Shown: positions 51,140 to 59,455 of the stretch, piece by piece | Layout: each line of letters begins with the position of its first letter | How positions within the stretch are numbered: position 1 is the stretch's first letter | Assembly: GCF_002994635.1 (NCBI RefSeq) | Contig: NZ_PVNL01000083.1 | Location: forward strand, 1-64,000 | DNA: 64,000 nt | Reading direction: 5' to 3' | Source: Enhygromyxa salina | GTDB lineage: Bacteria > Myxococcota_A > Polyangia > Nannocystales > Nannocystaceae | The notes under the pieces: generated by a model | Told to the model about the DNA's origin: nothing | Databases searched by the model: none | What the model saw: only the letters and a program-made list of their open reading frames with translations | Made by a program: the position numbers and the translations under genes

Positions 51140-52261
51140 ATGCGGAGCTACCTCGAGAACGTCGTGTTCGACCACGTCTTGCGGCCCCGCAATCCGGCCC
51201 GCGTCGCGCGAACAAAGGACGAGCGCGAGCTCGTCTACCGGTTTCGCCATCGGGTCTACGCCAGCGAGCAGAGCGACCTCGATCACCCCGAGCTCGACGA
51301 GGCCAAGCGGTGGATCCACAGCCCGATCGATGATGACCCCGCCACCACGATCTACTATCTGGGCACGCCCGAGCGCGTGCTGGGGACCGCTCGAATCCGA
51401 GTCTGGGAGCCGGGCGCGGTCCCGGCCGATGTTCGTGAGCTGCACTCGCTCGATCTGCTGCCCGAGAGCGAGCGCGCGACGGTCGGCGACATCAAGATGG
51501 TCATGCTCGACCCCGAGCTTCGTGGCGCGCATGTCGGCGCTGCGATGTTGGTCAATGCGTTGATCGACAGCATGCGCGAACGGCCGGTCGATCTGTGGTT
51601 TGCGATCTCGGCCCCGGGGCTGCTGCGCCGCTACCACATGCTGGGCTTCGATCCGCACGGCGGGCGATTCCTGTGCTCGCACCGCGGCCTCGAGGTGTCG
51701 ATCCTCGGTCTGATCGGCGACCTCGCCGAGCTCGAGCGACGCAAGAGCCCGATCCACAGGGCGCTGCGCCGCGCCAAGGTCCCGCAGGGTGGGCCGAGCG
51801 TCGAACGCTACCGGGCGATCATCCGGGGCGATCGCACGGTTTGCAGCGATACGCGTGAGATCCTGCGCAGGATCAGTGACACGAGTTCCGGCGACGTGCT
51901 GCACGGGCTGTCGGCGCGTGCGCTGCAGATCATCGCGGGCGCCGGGGTGGTCCTCGAGCTCTCGGATGGCGACCAACTGATCTACGAGGGCTTCATCGGC
52001 AAGGAGCTGTACGTGATCCTCGAGGGCCAGATCGCGACCGAGCGCGACGGTGAGCGGCTCGGCGTGCGCGAGCGCGGGCAGACGATCGGTGAGATCGCGT
52101 TGCTCGACGGGCGCGGCTATCGAACCGCGAGCTGCAGGTCGGTCGGTTCCACCCGGGTGCTCGGCCTGCGGCCGACGTTGCTGGCTCGACTCGAGGTGGT
52201 GCCCGATGACCTCGCCCAGCTGCGCGAGCGCCTGAGCCATGCGATGGCTTTGGCGGTGTGA
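51140..52261 (+). CDS. FeeM-like GNAT N-acyltransferase fused to a cyclic-nucleotide-binding domain
   Basis: 373 aa from the ATG at 51140. Residues 20-215 have the N-acyl-amino-acid synthase/autoinducer-synthase-like fold: LVYRFRHRVYASEQ near the start, VLGTARIRVWEPG, then ATVGDIKMVMLDPELRGAHV and FAISAPGLLRRYHMLGF. FeeM-type enzymes join acyl groups from acyl-ACP to amino acids. Residues about 250-370 form a cNMP-binding domain (LSDGDQLIYEGFIGKELYVI, then GQTIGEIALLDGRGYRTASC, the phosphate-binding cassette with Glu and Arg). A cyclic-nucleotide-controlled acyltransferase would be the simplest reading. The joined order is unusual in my knowledge. Neighbours give no clue to the substrate. Confidence 0.83.
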   Translation: MRSYLENVVFDHVLRPRNPARVARTKDERELVYRFRHRVYASEQSDLDHPELDEAKRWIHSPIDDDPATTIYYLGTPERVLGTARIRVWEPGAVPADVRELHSLDLLPESERATVGDIKMVMLDPELRGAHVGAAMLVNALIDSMRERPVDLWFAISAPGLLRRYHMLGFDPHGGRFLCSHRGLEVSILGLIGDLAELERRKSPIHRALRRAKVPQGGPSVERYRAIIRGDRTVCSDTREILRRISDTSSGDVLHGLSARALQIIAGAGVVLELSDGDQLIYEGFIGKELYVILEGQIATERDGERLGVRERGQTIGEIALLDGRGYRTASCRSVGSTRVLGLRPTLLARLEVVPDDLAQLRERLSHAMALAV

Positions 52262-52308
52262 GCTCCACCCTCGTCGACGGCGCCGTGGACTGGCGACGCG
52301 AGCGACCG

Positions 52309-52569
52309 CTAGCCGTTTTCGACGATCACCTTGGCCCGCCGGAGTCGCGCGAGGTTGGGCTCGGCCAGGCGCTTGAACGCCTGCGAGTTCTCGTGAAGGG
52401 CGAGCATCGCGTCGACGCAGCCGTTGTCGCCGGGGTCGTCGACCCGAATGTGTAGCGCGCTGGCGGGCCCGATTGCGAGCGGTCGCGCAGGGTCGCGGGT
52501 CCAGACCGAGAAGTGATCGCCGGCCACGCGAACATCCAGCCCGACCGGGGTTGTCACTGGCGGCAGCAT
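52309..52569 (-). CDS. small hypothetical protein
   Basis: 86 aa from an ATG at 52569. The sequence looks protein-like (GLDVRVAGDHFSVWTRDPAR, then ALHIRVDDPGDNGCVDAMLA, then SQAFKRLAEPNLARLRRAKV) and unlike the low-complexity shadows around it, but no family is recognised. It lies between the acyltransferase fusion and maf, on the opposite strand, with its start 76 bp from maf. Confidence 0.5.
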   Translation of the reverse strand: MLPPVTTPVGLDVRVAGDHFSVWTRDPARPLAIGPASALHIRVDDPGDNGCVDAMLALHENSQAFKRLAEPNLARLRRAKVIVENG

Positions 52570-52645
52570 CCCGGTTCGGCTGGACGACGACGCGGCCGTC
52601 GCTAGCTCCGCGAGCGGGTCGAGGCTCGTGTAAGCTGGCGCGCCT

Positions 52646-53245
52646 ATGAGCGCGGAGGACCAAGAGCTCGTGCTAGCGAGCACCTCCCGCTGGAGGGCCG
52701 AGCTGCTCGCCCGTCTCGAGCTGCCGTTCACCAGCGCGGCGCCGCGCTTCGACGAGCGCAGCGAAGACCACCGGTTCGCCGAGCTCGGTCCGCGGGCGTT
52801 CGCGCTGCACCTCGCGCGCGGCAAGGCCCAGAGCCTGGCGGCAGACTCGAACGCGTGGATCCTCGCGGCGGATCAGCTCGCCGTGCTCGACGAACCCGAC
52901 GGGCCAACGCTGCTGCACAAGCCCGGGACCGCCGAGCGGGCGATCGAGCAGCTCATGCGCCTGCGCGGCCGCACCCACCAGTTGATCACCGCGGTGGTGC
53001 TGACCCGCGGGGCGACCGAGCACCACGAGATCGACGCGCAACAGCTGACCATGCGGAGCTTCTCGCTGGCCGAGGCGACGGCGTACGTGACCAAGCACCA
53101 GCCGCTCGGCAGCGTCGGCGCGTACCACATCGAGGACGCGGGGATTCGGCTGTTCGAGCGGATCGAGGGCGACTACACCGGGATCATCGGGCTCCCGCTG
53201 CTCGCGGTGTGTCGGCTGCTGCGAGCGGCGCGGCTGCTGCCGTGA
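52646..53245 (+). CDS. maf: Maf-family nucleoside triphosphate pyrophosphatase
   Basis: 199 aa. The Maf signature opens the protein (LVLASTSRWRAELLARLELP). RFDERSEDH, the metal/catalytic Asp motif WILAADQLAVLD, LHKPGTAERAIEQLMRLRGR (substrate Lys and Ser/Thr region), and VGAYHIEDAG, IEGDYTGIIGLPL follow. Maf proteins hydrolyse non-canonical or canonical NTPs (dTTP, UTP or m7GTP subtypes) to limit misincorporation. AADQLA in place of SSDQ/GADT favours the YceF-like branch, but the subtype is not certain. It stands alone. Confidence 0.9.
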   Translation: MSAEDQELVLASTSRWRAELLARLELPFTSAAPRFDERSEDHRFAELGPRAFALHLARGKAQSLAADSNAWILAADQLAVLDEPDGPTLLHKPGTAERAIEQLMRLRGRTHQLITAVVLTRGATEHHEIDAQQLTMRSFSLAEATAYVTKHQPLGSVGAYHIEDAGIRLFERIEGDYTGIIGLPLLAVCRLLRAARLLP

Positions 53246-53385
53246 CCGGCATGGAGCGAGAGGACGCCGTGGTATCTCGAGATGGCCCACACGGCGACTC
53301 TTGCGATGCCGCTGCTGCGTAGCTGCGACATGGCGCAAGCTTTTCAGTTCATGAATCGGCGGCGGCCCATGAGCGCGCGCCGACG

Positions 53386-53748
53386 TCAGTCGAGCTTGGG
53401 AAACTTGGCGCGGTCGCGGACCGCGACCCAGTCAGAATGATTAGTGTATTGCTTGCGGCCACGGTCATCGTAGCCAGTCGCTTGTACGTGACCGCGCGCG
53501 TCGGCGCAGATCCACACATTGGTCCACGCTGGTGGAATGGCGAGCGCGTTGATCCGCTGCTTGATCTGCGCTGTCTCGATGTGCACCCCGGATTCGTCGT
53601 AATATCCAAACCCGCGTCTGTGGCGTCGGCGGCCAAGCCCGGGCTCCTCGGCGTTCACGTAGCGCAACCCAGCACACGCGGCGGCAAGCTGGGGATCATT
53701 GCGCAAGAGTAGCGCGTGTGACGATTCGCGTGATCGCTTCGGTGACAT
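53386..53748 (-). pseudogene. truncated DNA topoisomerase IB (N-terminal part only)
   Basis: 120 aa from the ATG at 53748. Residues about 23-120 match the N-terminal domain of bacterial topoisomerase IB: AGLRYVNAEEPGLGRRR, RGFGYYDESGVHIETAQIKQ, RINALAIPPAWTNVWICADA and RGHVQATGYDDRGRKQYTNH. It then stops at RAKFPKLD. Complete enzymes are about three times longer and carry the catalytic Tyr and Arg/His residues in the missing part. No continuation is found in the 140 bp downstream on the strand in any frame. It is most likely a decayed gene. A truncated DNA-binding remnant with new function is less likely. Confidence 0.8.
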
Positions 53749-53896
53749 GAGATCAGGCTGCAGCGAGCGCGGCGGTTGCCAAGCCCGAAACAGTCCCCTG
53801 CTGCGCTTTCGCGGGATTCGACCCGCGGCGGCGCCCTCGCTCGCCGAGCATGGCGGGACTCGCACCGGCAGACATCTTGCAAAGCTCCATGTCGTC

Positions 53897-54691
53897 ATGT
53901 CCAAGGCCAAAACAACAACCAACCACGACATCATCAAGCGCTGGGTCGAGCAGCGCGGCGGCTGCCCGGCACATGTGAAGGGGACCGGCTCCGATGACGA
54001 CCCAGGCGTGTTGCGTATCGACTTTCCGGGCTTTAGCGGCACCAAGACGCTCGAGCCGATCGAGTGGGAGACCTTCTTCGCGGCATTCGAGGACAACGAG
54101 CTGGCGTTCTTGTATCAAGACGAGGAAGACAGCCGCTTCTCAAAATTGATCTCGCGCGAACAGGTGGCCAAAGACAGCCGCCAAGGCGACGGGAAGTCCT
54201 CGGCGGTCGACGCGATCGAGCTGCTCGAGAGCCAGCACCGCGAGGTCGAGTCGCTGTTTGCTCAGCTCAACGAGGCGGGCTCGGTCCGGGAGAAGTCCGA
54301 GCTGTTCGCCGAGCTCGCCGACCAGCTCGCCGCTCACGCCAAGATCGAGGAGCAGATCTTCTATCCGGCGATGTGCGAGGACGACACCGCCGAGCTCCTG
54401 CACGAGTCCGTCGAAGAGCACCTCGCGGTCAAACAGACGATAGCGGAGCTGCTCGACATGGAGGCCGACGACCCACAGTTCATGAAGAAGATCGCCAAAC
54501 TCGAGGCGCTCGTGAGCCACCACGTGGAGGAAGAAGAGAGCCAGCTGTTTGTCCAGGCGCGGGCGCAGGAGGCGATCAACCTCGACGCGCTAGGTCGGCA
54601 GATGAAGCGGCGCTTCACCGCGCTCATCGGCAACGAGCCCCGCCGCGAGGTCCCCAACGAGACCGACACAGCGGCGTCCTTGCCGTGCTGA
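53897..54691 (+). CDS. hemerythrin-domain protein
   Basis: 264 aa from the ATG at 53897. The first 85 residues form a small alpha/beta domain (DIIKRWVEQRGGCPAHVKGT, then GVLRIDFPGFSG) of unclear function. Residues about 100-230 are a hemerythrin four-helix bundle with the iron-ligand pattern: QHREVESLFAQL, HAKIEEQIFYPAMCEDD, LHESVEEHLAVKQ and LVSHHVEEEESQLF. Such proteins bind O2 or NO or store iron. The family includes stress and iron-sulfur repair functions (RIC/YtfE-like). It lies beside the topoisomerase remnant, with no related gene nearby; the window's other NO gene, hmp, is 8 kb away. Confidence 0.85.
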   Translation: MSKAKTTTNHDIIKRWVEQRGGCPAHVKGTGSDDDPGVLRIDFPGFSGTKTLEPIEWETFFAAFEDNELAFLYQDEEDSRFSKLISREQVAKDSRQGDGKSSAVDAIELLESQHREVESLFAQLNEAGSVREKSELFAELADQLAAHAKIEEQIFYPAMCEDDTAELLHESVEEHLAVKQTIAELLDMEADDPQFMKKIAKLEALVSHHVEEEESQLFVQARAQEAINLDALGRQMKRRFTALIGNEPRREVPNETDTAASLPC

Positions 54692-54759
54692 TCTGGGCAT
54701 TCGAATCAGGTAGCCGATCTGGGCAGCTCGGTCTGGATCTGCGCGAAGGGACTATCCGT

Positions 54760-54963
54760 CTAGAAGACCCGACAGCGCGGTGTCTCCTCATCGAACGGAA
54801 TGTGCTGGCCCGAGGCCTCGAGCTTGAAGCCGCGGGGAGCCTTGGCTCCCAGCTCGTAGATCCAGCAGGTCGTACTGGGAACGACGAAGTTGTGGCCCGC
54901 GGGAGCGACCCGCGCCCGCGCCCGCGCAGCGACCGACCACCAGGCACGGCTCGAAGTTGCCAT
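54760..54963 (-). CDS. possible small protein, uncertain
   Basis: 67 aa. The C-terminal part (FVVPSTTCWIYELGAKAPRG, then KLEASGQHIPFDEETPRCRV) looks like conserved protein rather than a composition shadow, but the first 25 residues are Ala/Arg-rich and no Shine-Dalgarno site is seen. It may be a small gene or the remnant of one. The rest of the 350-bp gap around it (54692-55042) shows nothing else. Confidence 0.35.
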   Translation of the reverse strand: MATSSRAWWSVAARARARVAPAGHNFVVPSTTCWIYELGAKAPRGFKLEASGQHIPFDEETPRCRVF

Positions 54964-55042
54964 GCGGCATGCTATCGCGGGTCTTGCAGCGAGTTCGTTG
55001 TGCTGTGGAAACCTCGATCGCGCGTGCTAATGCCCGGTCCCC

Positions 55043-55888
55043 GTGCCCGAAGGCGACACGATCCACCGCATCGCGGCGGCCCTGCGGCCAGTGCTCGACG
55101 GCCAGACGATCATCGCCTGTGCCTGCGAGCTCGCGGCCGTCGACGAGTGGCAGATCGCCGGCCGTCGTGTGGATCGCGTCGAGGCCCGCGGCAAGAACCT
55201 GCTGGTCCACTGCGCGCCACTGGTGGCCGTCGCGGCCGAGGGCGACACTGCCCGCCGCGCGGAGCAGCTGCCGGTCGTGATCTGGACCCACTTGGGCATG
55301 AACGGGCGTTGGTCGGTCCGCGCGGCGGGCAGTGTCGCCCTCCGCTCGGGGCCGCGCCCGTCGCTGGTCCTGCACACCCAGACCCACGCGGCGGTCTGCA
55401 CCCGACCGGAGATCCTGAAGTTCCTCGGTCCCCGAGGCTTGCTGCGCAGCCGCACGCTGGCCCAGCTCGGCCCCGATCTCCTCGATCCCGGCGCGGACCT
55501 CGACGAGGCCGTCACCCGTCTGCGCGCGCTCGGTGAGATCGCGCTCGGCGACGCCATCATGCGGCAGTCCGCGGTCGCCGGGATCGGCAACGTCTACAAG
55601 TCCGAGTTGCTGTTCCTCGACCGCCGCGATCCCTTCTCGCCCGTCGGCGCGCTCGCGGCCGCCGAGCTGCGCGCGCTGCTCGAGCGCGGGCGCGACCTGA
55701 TGCGCCTCAACCTCGATCGTGGCGGTCCCCGGCGGACTCGGTTCGAGGGCCGCGCGCGGCTGTGGGTCTACAAACGCAGCGGTCGACCCTGCCGGATGTG
55801 CGGCGAGTCGATCGAGATGCGCCGCCAGGGTCGGCTGGCCCGCTCGACCTACTACTGTCCGCGCTGCCAGGCTCACAGCGCGTCGTGA
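55043..55888 (+). CDS. nei: Nei/Fpg-family DNA glycosylase (endonuclease VIII-like)
   Basis: 281 aa from GTG. The catalytic N-terminus is PEGDTIHR: Pro2 makes the Schiff base and Glu3 is the acid. Then come ARGKNLLVH (active-site Lys), HLGMNGRW, the helix-two-turn-helix IMRQSAVAGIGNVYKSELLF, and the C-terminal zinc finger CRMCGESIEM...YYCPRCQ. The GDTIHR start is typical of the Nei1/Nei2-like branch, which removes oxidised pyrimidines and cuts the strand by beta,delta-elimination. It is not in an obvious operon; the next gene follows after about 120 bp. Confidence 0.92.
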   Translation: MPEGDTIHRIAAALRPVLDGQTIIACACELAAVDEWQIAGRRVDRVEARGKNLLVHCAPLVAVAAEGDTARRAEQLPVVIWTHLGMNGRWSVRAAGSVALRSGPRPSLVLHTQTHAAVCTRPEILKFLGPRGLLRSRTLAQLGPDLLDPGADLDEAVTRLRALGEIALGDAIMRQSAVAGIGNVYKSELLFLDRRDPFSPVGALAAAELRALLERGRDLMRLNLDRGGPRRTRFEGRARLWVYKRSGRPCRMCGESIEMRRQGRLARSTYYCPRCQAHSAS

Positions 55889-56009
55889 CCACCCAAGGGT
55901 TTCGAGCACGCATGCTGAGCCGGGCGGCTCCGCGCTGGGCACGGTCGCTCATGGCCCTGGCTATTGCATGATCACGGGCGTCTGCCCGCGCATGGGTCAG
56001 ACTGCGCTC

Positions 56010-57392
56010 GTGAGCACCTTCGAGCGAAGCGTGTCTGTCCCGGCCCCGCGCGCGGAGCTGTTCGCGTGGCACCAACGGCCAGGAGCGTTCGAGCGCCTGG
56101 CCCCGAGCTGGGAGCGCATCGAGATCGTCTCGCGCACGGGCGACATCCGCGATGGAGATCGCCTGCACTTTCGCGTGCGCAAGGGACCGATCGGCCTGCC
56201 CTGGGTGGCGCGCCACGAGGGCTTCGTCGCTGGTCATCAGTTCGTCGACGTGGCCGAGCGCAGCCCCTTCGCGAGCTGGCGCCACGTCCACACCTGCGAG
56301 GATGAGGGCGAGGGCTCGCGCCTGCGTGACGCGGTCACCTACCGGCTGCCGCTGCACGGACTGACGCATCCGCTGGTCGGTGCCCGCGTCGAGGCGATGC
56401 TCGAGCAGATGTTCCACCAGCGACACGCTCGCACCGTCCATGATCTTCGCCGTCATCAAGCCGCCGCGGCGCGCGGGTGTGGTCCCATGCGCGTCGCGAT
56501 CACGGGCGCGTCGGGGCTGATCGGCACCGAGCTGCAGGCGTTCTTGACCACCGGCGGCCACGCGGTCGCGCCGGTGGTGCGACGCCCGCCAAAGCCCGGC
56601 GCGAACGAGGTCCAGTGGGATCCCGCGACGCAGCTGCTCGACCCGGCCGGGCTCGAGGGCCTCGACGCGGTCGTGCACCTGGCCGGCGAGCCGGTGCTCG
56701 GGCGCTGGACCGCGGCCAAGCGGCATCGGATCCGCAGCTCTCGCGTCGAGGGCACGCAGCTGCTGTGCGAGGCCCTCGCGCGCCTCGAGCACAAGCCACG
56801 CGTGTTGATCTGCGCGTCGGCGATCGGCATTTATGGCGACGCTGGTGACTGCGTGCTCGACGAGGAGGCTGGGGTCGGGAGCGGGTTCTTGGCCAAGGTC
56901 ACCCGCGACTGGGAGGCGGCCACGCGCCCGGCGATCGACGCTGGCATTCGCGTGGTCGCGCTGCGCATTGGCATCGTCAACAGCGGACATGGTGCCGCGC
57001 TGGCCCAGCTGCGGCTGCCCTACTCGCTGGGGCTCGGCGGTCCGGTCGGCGACGGCGGGCAGTGGCACAGCTGGATCGATCTCGATGATCTGGTCGGCGT
57101 CATCCACCACGCGATCGTGTGCGACGAGCTGCGTGGTCCGGTCAACGCGGTCGCGCCGGCGCCCGTTCGCCAGCGGGACTACGCGCGGATCCTCGGCCGC
57201 GTGCTGCGACGGCCCTCCCGCCTGCGGTTGCCGGCCACGCTCGTGCGCGCGATGTTTGGGGAGCTGGCCGACGAGGTGCTGCTCGCCAGCGCGCGGGTTG
57301 GGTGTCGGCGGCTGCTCGACTCGGGCTTCGAGTTCGATCTCCCGACGCTCGAGGACAGCCTTCGTCACCAGCTCGGGCGGGCGCGCGTGTAG
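56010..57392 (+). CDS. SRPBCC domain fused to TIGR01777-family epimerase-like oxidoreductase
   Basis: 460 aa from the GTG at 56010 (STFERSV start; ATGs at 55968 and 55992 are alternatives). Residues 1-150 form a SRPBCC/polyketide-cyclase-like domain (FERSVSVPAPRAELFAWHQR, then GPIGLPWVARHEGF, and MLEQMFHQRHARTV). Residues about 160-460 are a TIGR01777/SDR-type NAD(P)-binding domain: MRVAITGASGLIGTELQAFL, VVHLAGEPVLGRWTAAKRHR, the SSR and ASAIGIYGDAGD catalytic region, and HSWIDLDDLVGVIHHAIV. The two-domain combination is known in actinobacteria and some myxobacteria. Substrate unknown. It lies close behind nei. Confidence 0.85.
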   Translation: MSTFERSVSVPAPRAELFAWHQRPGAFERLAPSWERIEIVSRTGDIRDGDRLHFRVRKGPIGLPWVARHEGFVAGHQFVDVAERSPFASWRHVHTCEDEGEGSRLRDAVTYRLPLHGLTHPLVGARVEAMLEQMFHQRHARTVHDLRRHQAAAARGCGPMRVAITGASGLIGTELQAFLTTGGHAVAPVVRRPPKPGANEVQWDPATQLLDPAGLEGLDAVVHLAGEPVLGRWTAAKRHRIRSSRVEGTQLLCEALARLEHKPRVLICASAIGIYGDAGDCVLDEEAGVGSGFLAKVTRDWEAATRPAIDAGIRVVALRIGIVNSGHGAALAQLRLPYSLGLGGPVGDGGQWHSWIDLDDLVGVIHHAIVCDELRGPVNAVAPAPVRQRDYARILGRVLRRPSRLRLPATLVRAMFGELADEVLLASARVGCRRLLDSGFEFDLPTLEDSLRHQLGRARV

Positions 57393-57784
57393 ATTCTCGC
57401 TCATGTCCATGTCCACGCGCCCTCGCGCCCATCTCGATGGTGTTGCTCGCCCCCTCGCTGGCTGTGAGCAATTGGGCAAGCTGTTCGAGAGCACCGTGTC
57501 GAAGGACAAGATGGCGGCCGAGTTGGCGACGTGGCTGAAACAGAACATTGGGTCACGTGACGCTCAGGGTTCAAGCAGCGAACTTCAGCACGAGCTGGCC
57601 GGCCGAGGGCGGCCGAAATGGACGGCGCCGAGCTCGGCGGCGTGCATGGCATGAGCCTGTATATGCAGCGCGTGGCCGTGCAAGGCGGCGCCAGCGAGCT
57701 GGCGCCGCTGCTCGGTAAGTGCGGCGGCTGCTCGGGATGCCGTCTGCCTGGACCCGCGCCCGAGTGGGCTGCTAAGCTGCCTGG
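57393..57784. other. intergenic region before the DUF262-HipA module
   Basis: 392 bp. Several open frames pass through; one encodes a peptide with LLGKCGGCSGCRLPGP, but its composition follows repeats and I do not call it. No HTH (HipB-like) gene is present in any frame. The region contains a 24-bp perfect palindrome, annotated separately. Confidence 0.5.
57685..57708. promoter_or_regulatory. 24-bp near-continuous palindrome upstream of DUF262-HipA
   Basis: Perfect 11-bp arms (57685-57695 GCGGCGCCAGC, 57698-57708 GCTGGCGCCGC) separated by 2 bp. It lies 76 bp before the DUF262 start codon. It could be an operator or a strong RNA hairpin; no T run follows. Confidence 0.4.
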
Positions 57785-59455
57785 ATGCCGACCGCGCTGC
57801 CGAAGCCAACCGCCACCGCGTCACGGGTCGAGGACCTCGTCGCCCTGGTCATGGCGGGGCAGATTCGTATTCCGTTTTTTCAGCGCGGGCTCAAATGGGA
57901 CAGCAAAGACGTCATCGCGTTGTTCGAGAGTATCTATCTCGGTTATCCGGTCGGCTCACTGCTCTTTCACCGCCGCGCGGCCACGGCCGTGCTCGTCAAA
58001 CTGGGTCCTTTGAAGATTCACGCCCCAGAGAGCGAGGCCGCCCTGTGGGTCGTTGACGGTCAGCAACGATTGGCCGCGCTCGCGGCCAGCTTCAAGCGGC
58101 CCAAGCCGGTGCCGACCACCCCCGACGATCCGTGGGTGGTCTACTTCGACGCGCAAAACAAGAGGTTCTGCGCGCCGCCAGATGACGGAAAGGTCCCGGA
58201 TACCTGGGCCCCCGTCCCCGAATTGCTCGACGCCTCGGCCCTCTCCGAATGGATATTCGCTTGGCCGAACGCCCATGACCCAGACTTGCGCAAAGCGATA
58301 TTCGATGCGGGTGCCCGCTTGCGCGAATACACAATCCCGTCTTACACGGTCGAAACCGACCAAGACCAAGTCCTGCAAGAGATCTTCTTGCGCGTGAACA
58401 AATTCGGAAAGAGCCTCAAGTGGCAAGAGATTCACGATGCGCTGTATGGCAGCCAGAAAGAACCCTCGGCACCACCGTCGCGCCTTGGCGAACTCGCCGA
58501 TGAACTCGCCGTCCTAGGCATGGGCAAACCCGACGAGGAGGATCAACTGCTTCGATGTCTCATCGCATTCGAGGGGTTCGACGTCACTCGAAACTTCGAA
58601 GAGTTGCGTCGCGCCAAGCCTGGGTTCCTCGAGGGCACGGCCGCCGCTGCTCTGCCAACGCTGCGGCGCGTGCTCGGTTTTCTACAAGCGGACGCGGGTA
58701 TTCCCCACCTGCGAATGCTGCCGTGGTCAGCACCACTGACCATCCTCACCCGCTTATTTCGTTTTCACCCAGAGCCAAGTTCGCGTTCGCGCGAACTGCT
58801 CGCGCGTTGGCTGTGGCGCAGCATCCTCACCGCCAGGCACTACGACGATCGCACCTTTCAACGTCGCGGCGTCAGCGGTGTCGATGAACACGACGAGGAA
58901 GCCAGCGTTCAGACCCTGCTCGACCTGATCCCCACGCTCCCCCAGCCGCCTCAGTATCGGCTCCCCGATCGCTTTGATGCCCGCTCCGCCGACAGCCGCA
59001 TCGTCTTGCTTGGTCTTCACTCACTCGAGCCTCGGGACCTGCGAACAGGCCGGCCCATCGATGTCCCCGCCCTCATCGAAGCCGCAAACGACAAAGCGTT
59101 TCGCAAGATTGTCGGCGCGAGCGTCGAACTGTCGAGCAGCCCGGCAAATCGAGCGCTGCTGCCCGGGGCTGGGCTCGCGCGTGTCGACCTGCTGGAGTGC
59201 GTTGGCGGCAGCAACAGCCTATTCCCCGCGGTCAATCGCGAGTCCCTCCGTTCCCACGCAATATCGGATGCCGGCGCGCTCGCGCTCGAGCGCGGTGACC
59301 TCGACGCCTTTTTGCAGGAACGAGCGCAAACCATCGAAGATCAAGTCGCAACCTACACCTCACAGATGGCAGACTGGGATGCGAACGATCGCCCTTCGAT
59401 CGACTATTTGTTGAGCCACGGCACCCGGAGCCCGAGCCATGGCACGAAGCTTTGA
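57785..59455 (+). CDS. DUF262 (GmrSD N-terminal-type) protein
   Basis: 556 aa. The N-terminus holds the DUF262 nucleotide-handling core: VEDLVALVMAGQIRIPFFQR, GLKWDSKDVIALFESIYLGY, PVGSLLF, then VVDGQQRLAALAA (the DGQQR motif). EIFLRVNKFGKSLKWQEIHD is also as in the family. The C-terminal part has SHAISDAGALALERGDLDAF, resembling the end of DUF1524-containing relatives. However, no HNH nuclease motif with a clear catalytic His was found. DUF262 proteins act in phage defence (GmrSD, SspE, BrxU-like) and sense modified DNA. Here the gene overlaps a HipA-type kinase by 17 bp, so the two proteins should work together. Less GC-biased codons (GAA, AAA, TTC mixed) hint at horizontal origin. Confidence 0.88.
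   Translation: MPTALPKPTATASRVEDLVALVMAGQIRIPFFQRGLKWDSKDVIALFESIYLGYPVGSLLFHRRAATAVLVKLGPLKIHAPESEAALWVVDGQQRLAALAASFKRPKPVPTTPDDPWVVYFDAQNKRFCAPPDDGKVPDTWAPVPELLDASALSEWIFAWPNAHDPDLRKAIFDAGARLREYTIPSYTVETDQDQVLQEIFLRVNKFGKSLKWQEIHDALYGSQKEPSAPPSRLGELADELAVLGMGKPDEEDQLLRCLIAFEGFDVTRNFEELRRAKPGFLEGTAAAALPTLRRVLGFLQADAGIPHLRMLPWSAPLTILTRLFRFHPEPSSRSRELLARWLWRSILTARHYDDRTFQRRGVSGVDEHDEEASVQTLLDLIPTLPQPPQYRLPDRFDARSADSRIVLLGLHSLEPRDLRTGRPIDVPALIEAANDKAFRKIVGASVELSSSPANRALLPGAGLARVDLLECVGGSNSLFPAVNRESLRSHAISDAGALALERGDLDAFLQERAQTIEDQVATYTSQMADWDANDRPSIDYLLSHGTRSPSHGTKL

Noticed and set aside
53699-53897. Upstream extension of the hemerythrin gene over the topoisomerase remnant
   Set aside because: Low-complexity start, and ATG 53897 gives a natural N-terminus.
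57618-58013. Small Cys-containing frame (GKCGGCSGC) before the DUF262 gene, as a missing antitoxin
   Set aside because: It runs into the DUF262 gene in another frame, has no HTH, and the Cys cluster comes from local repeat sequence.
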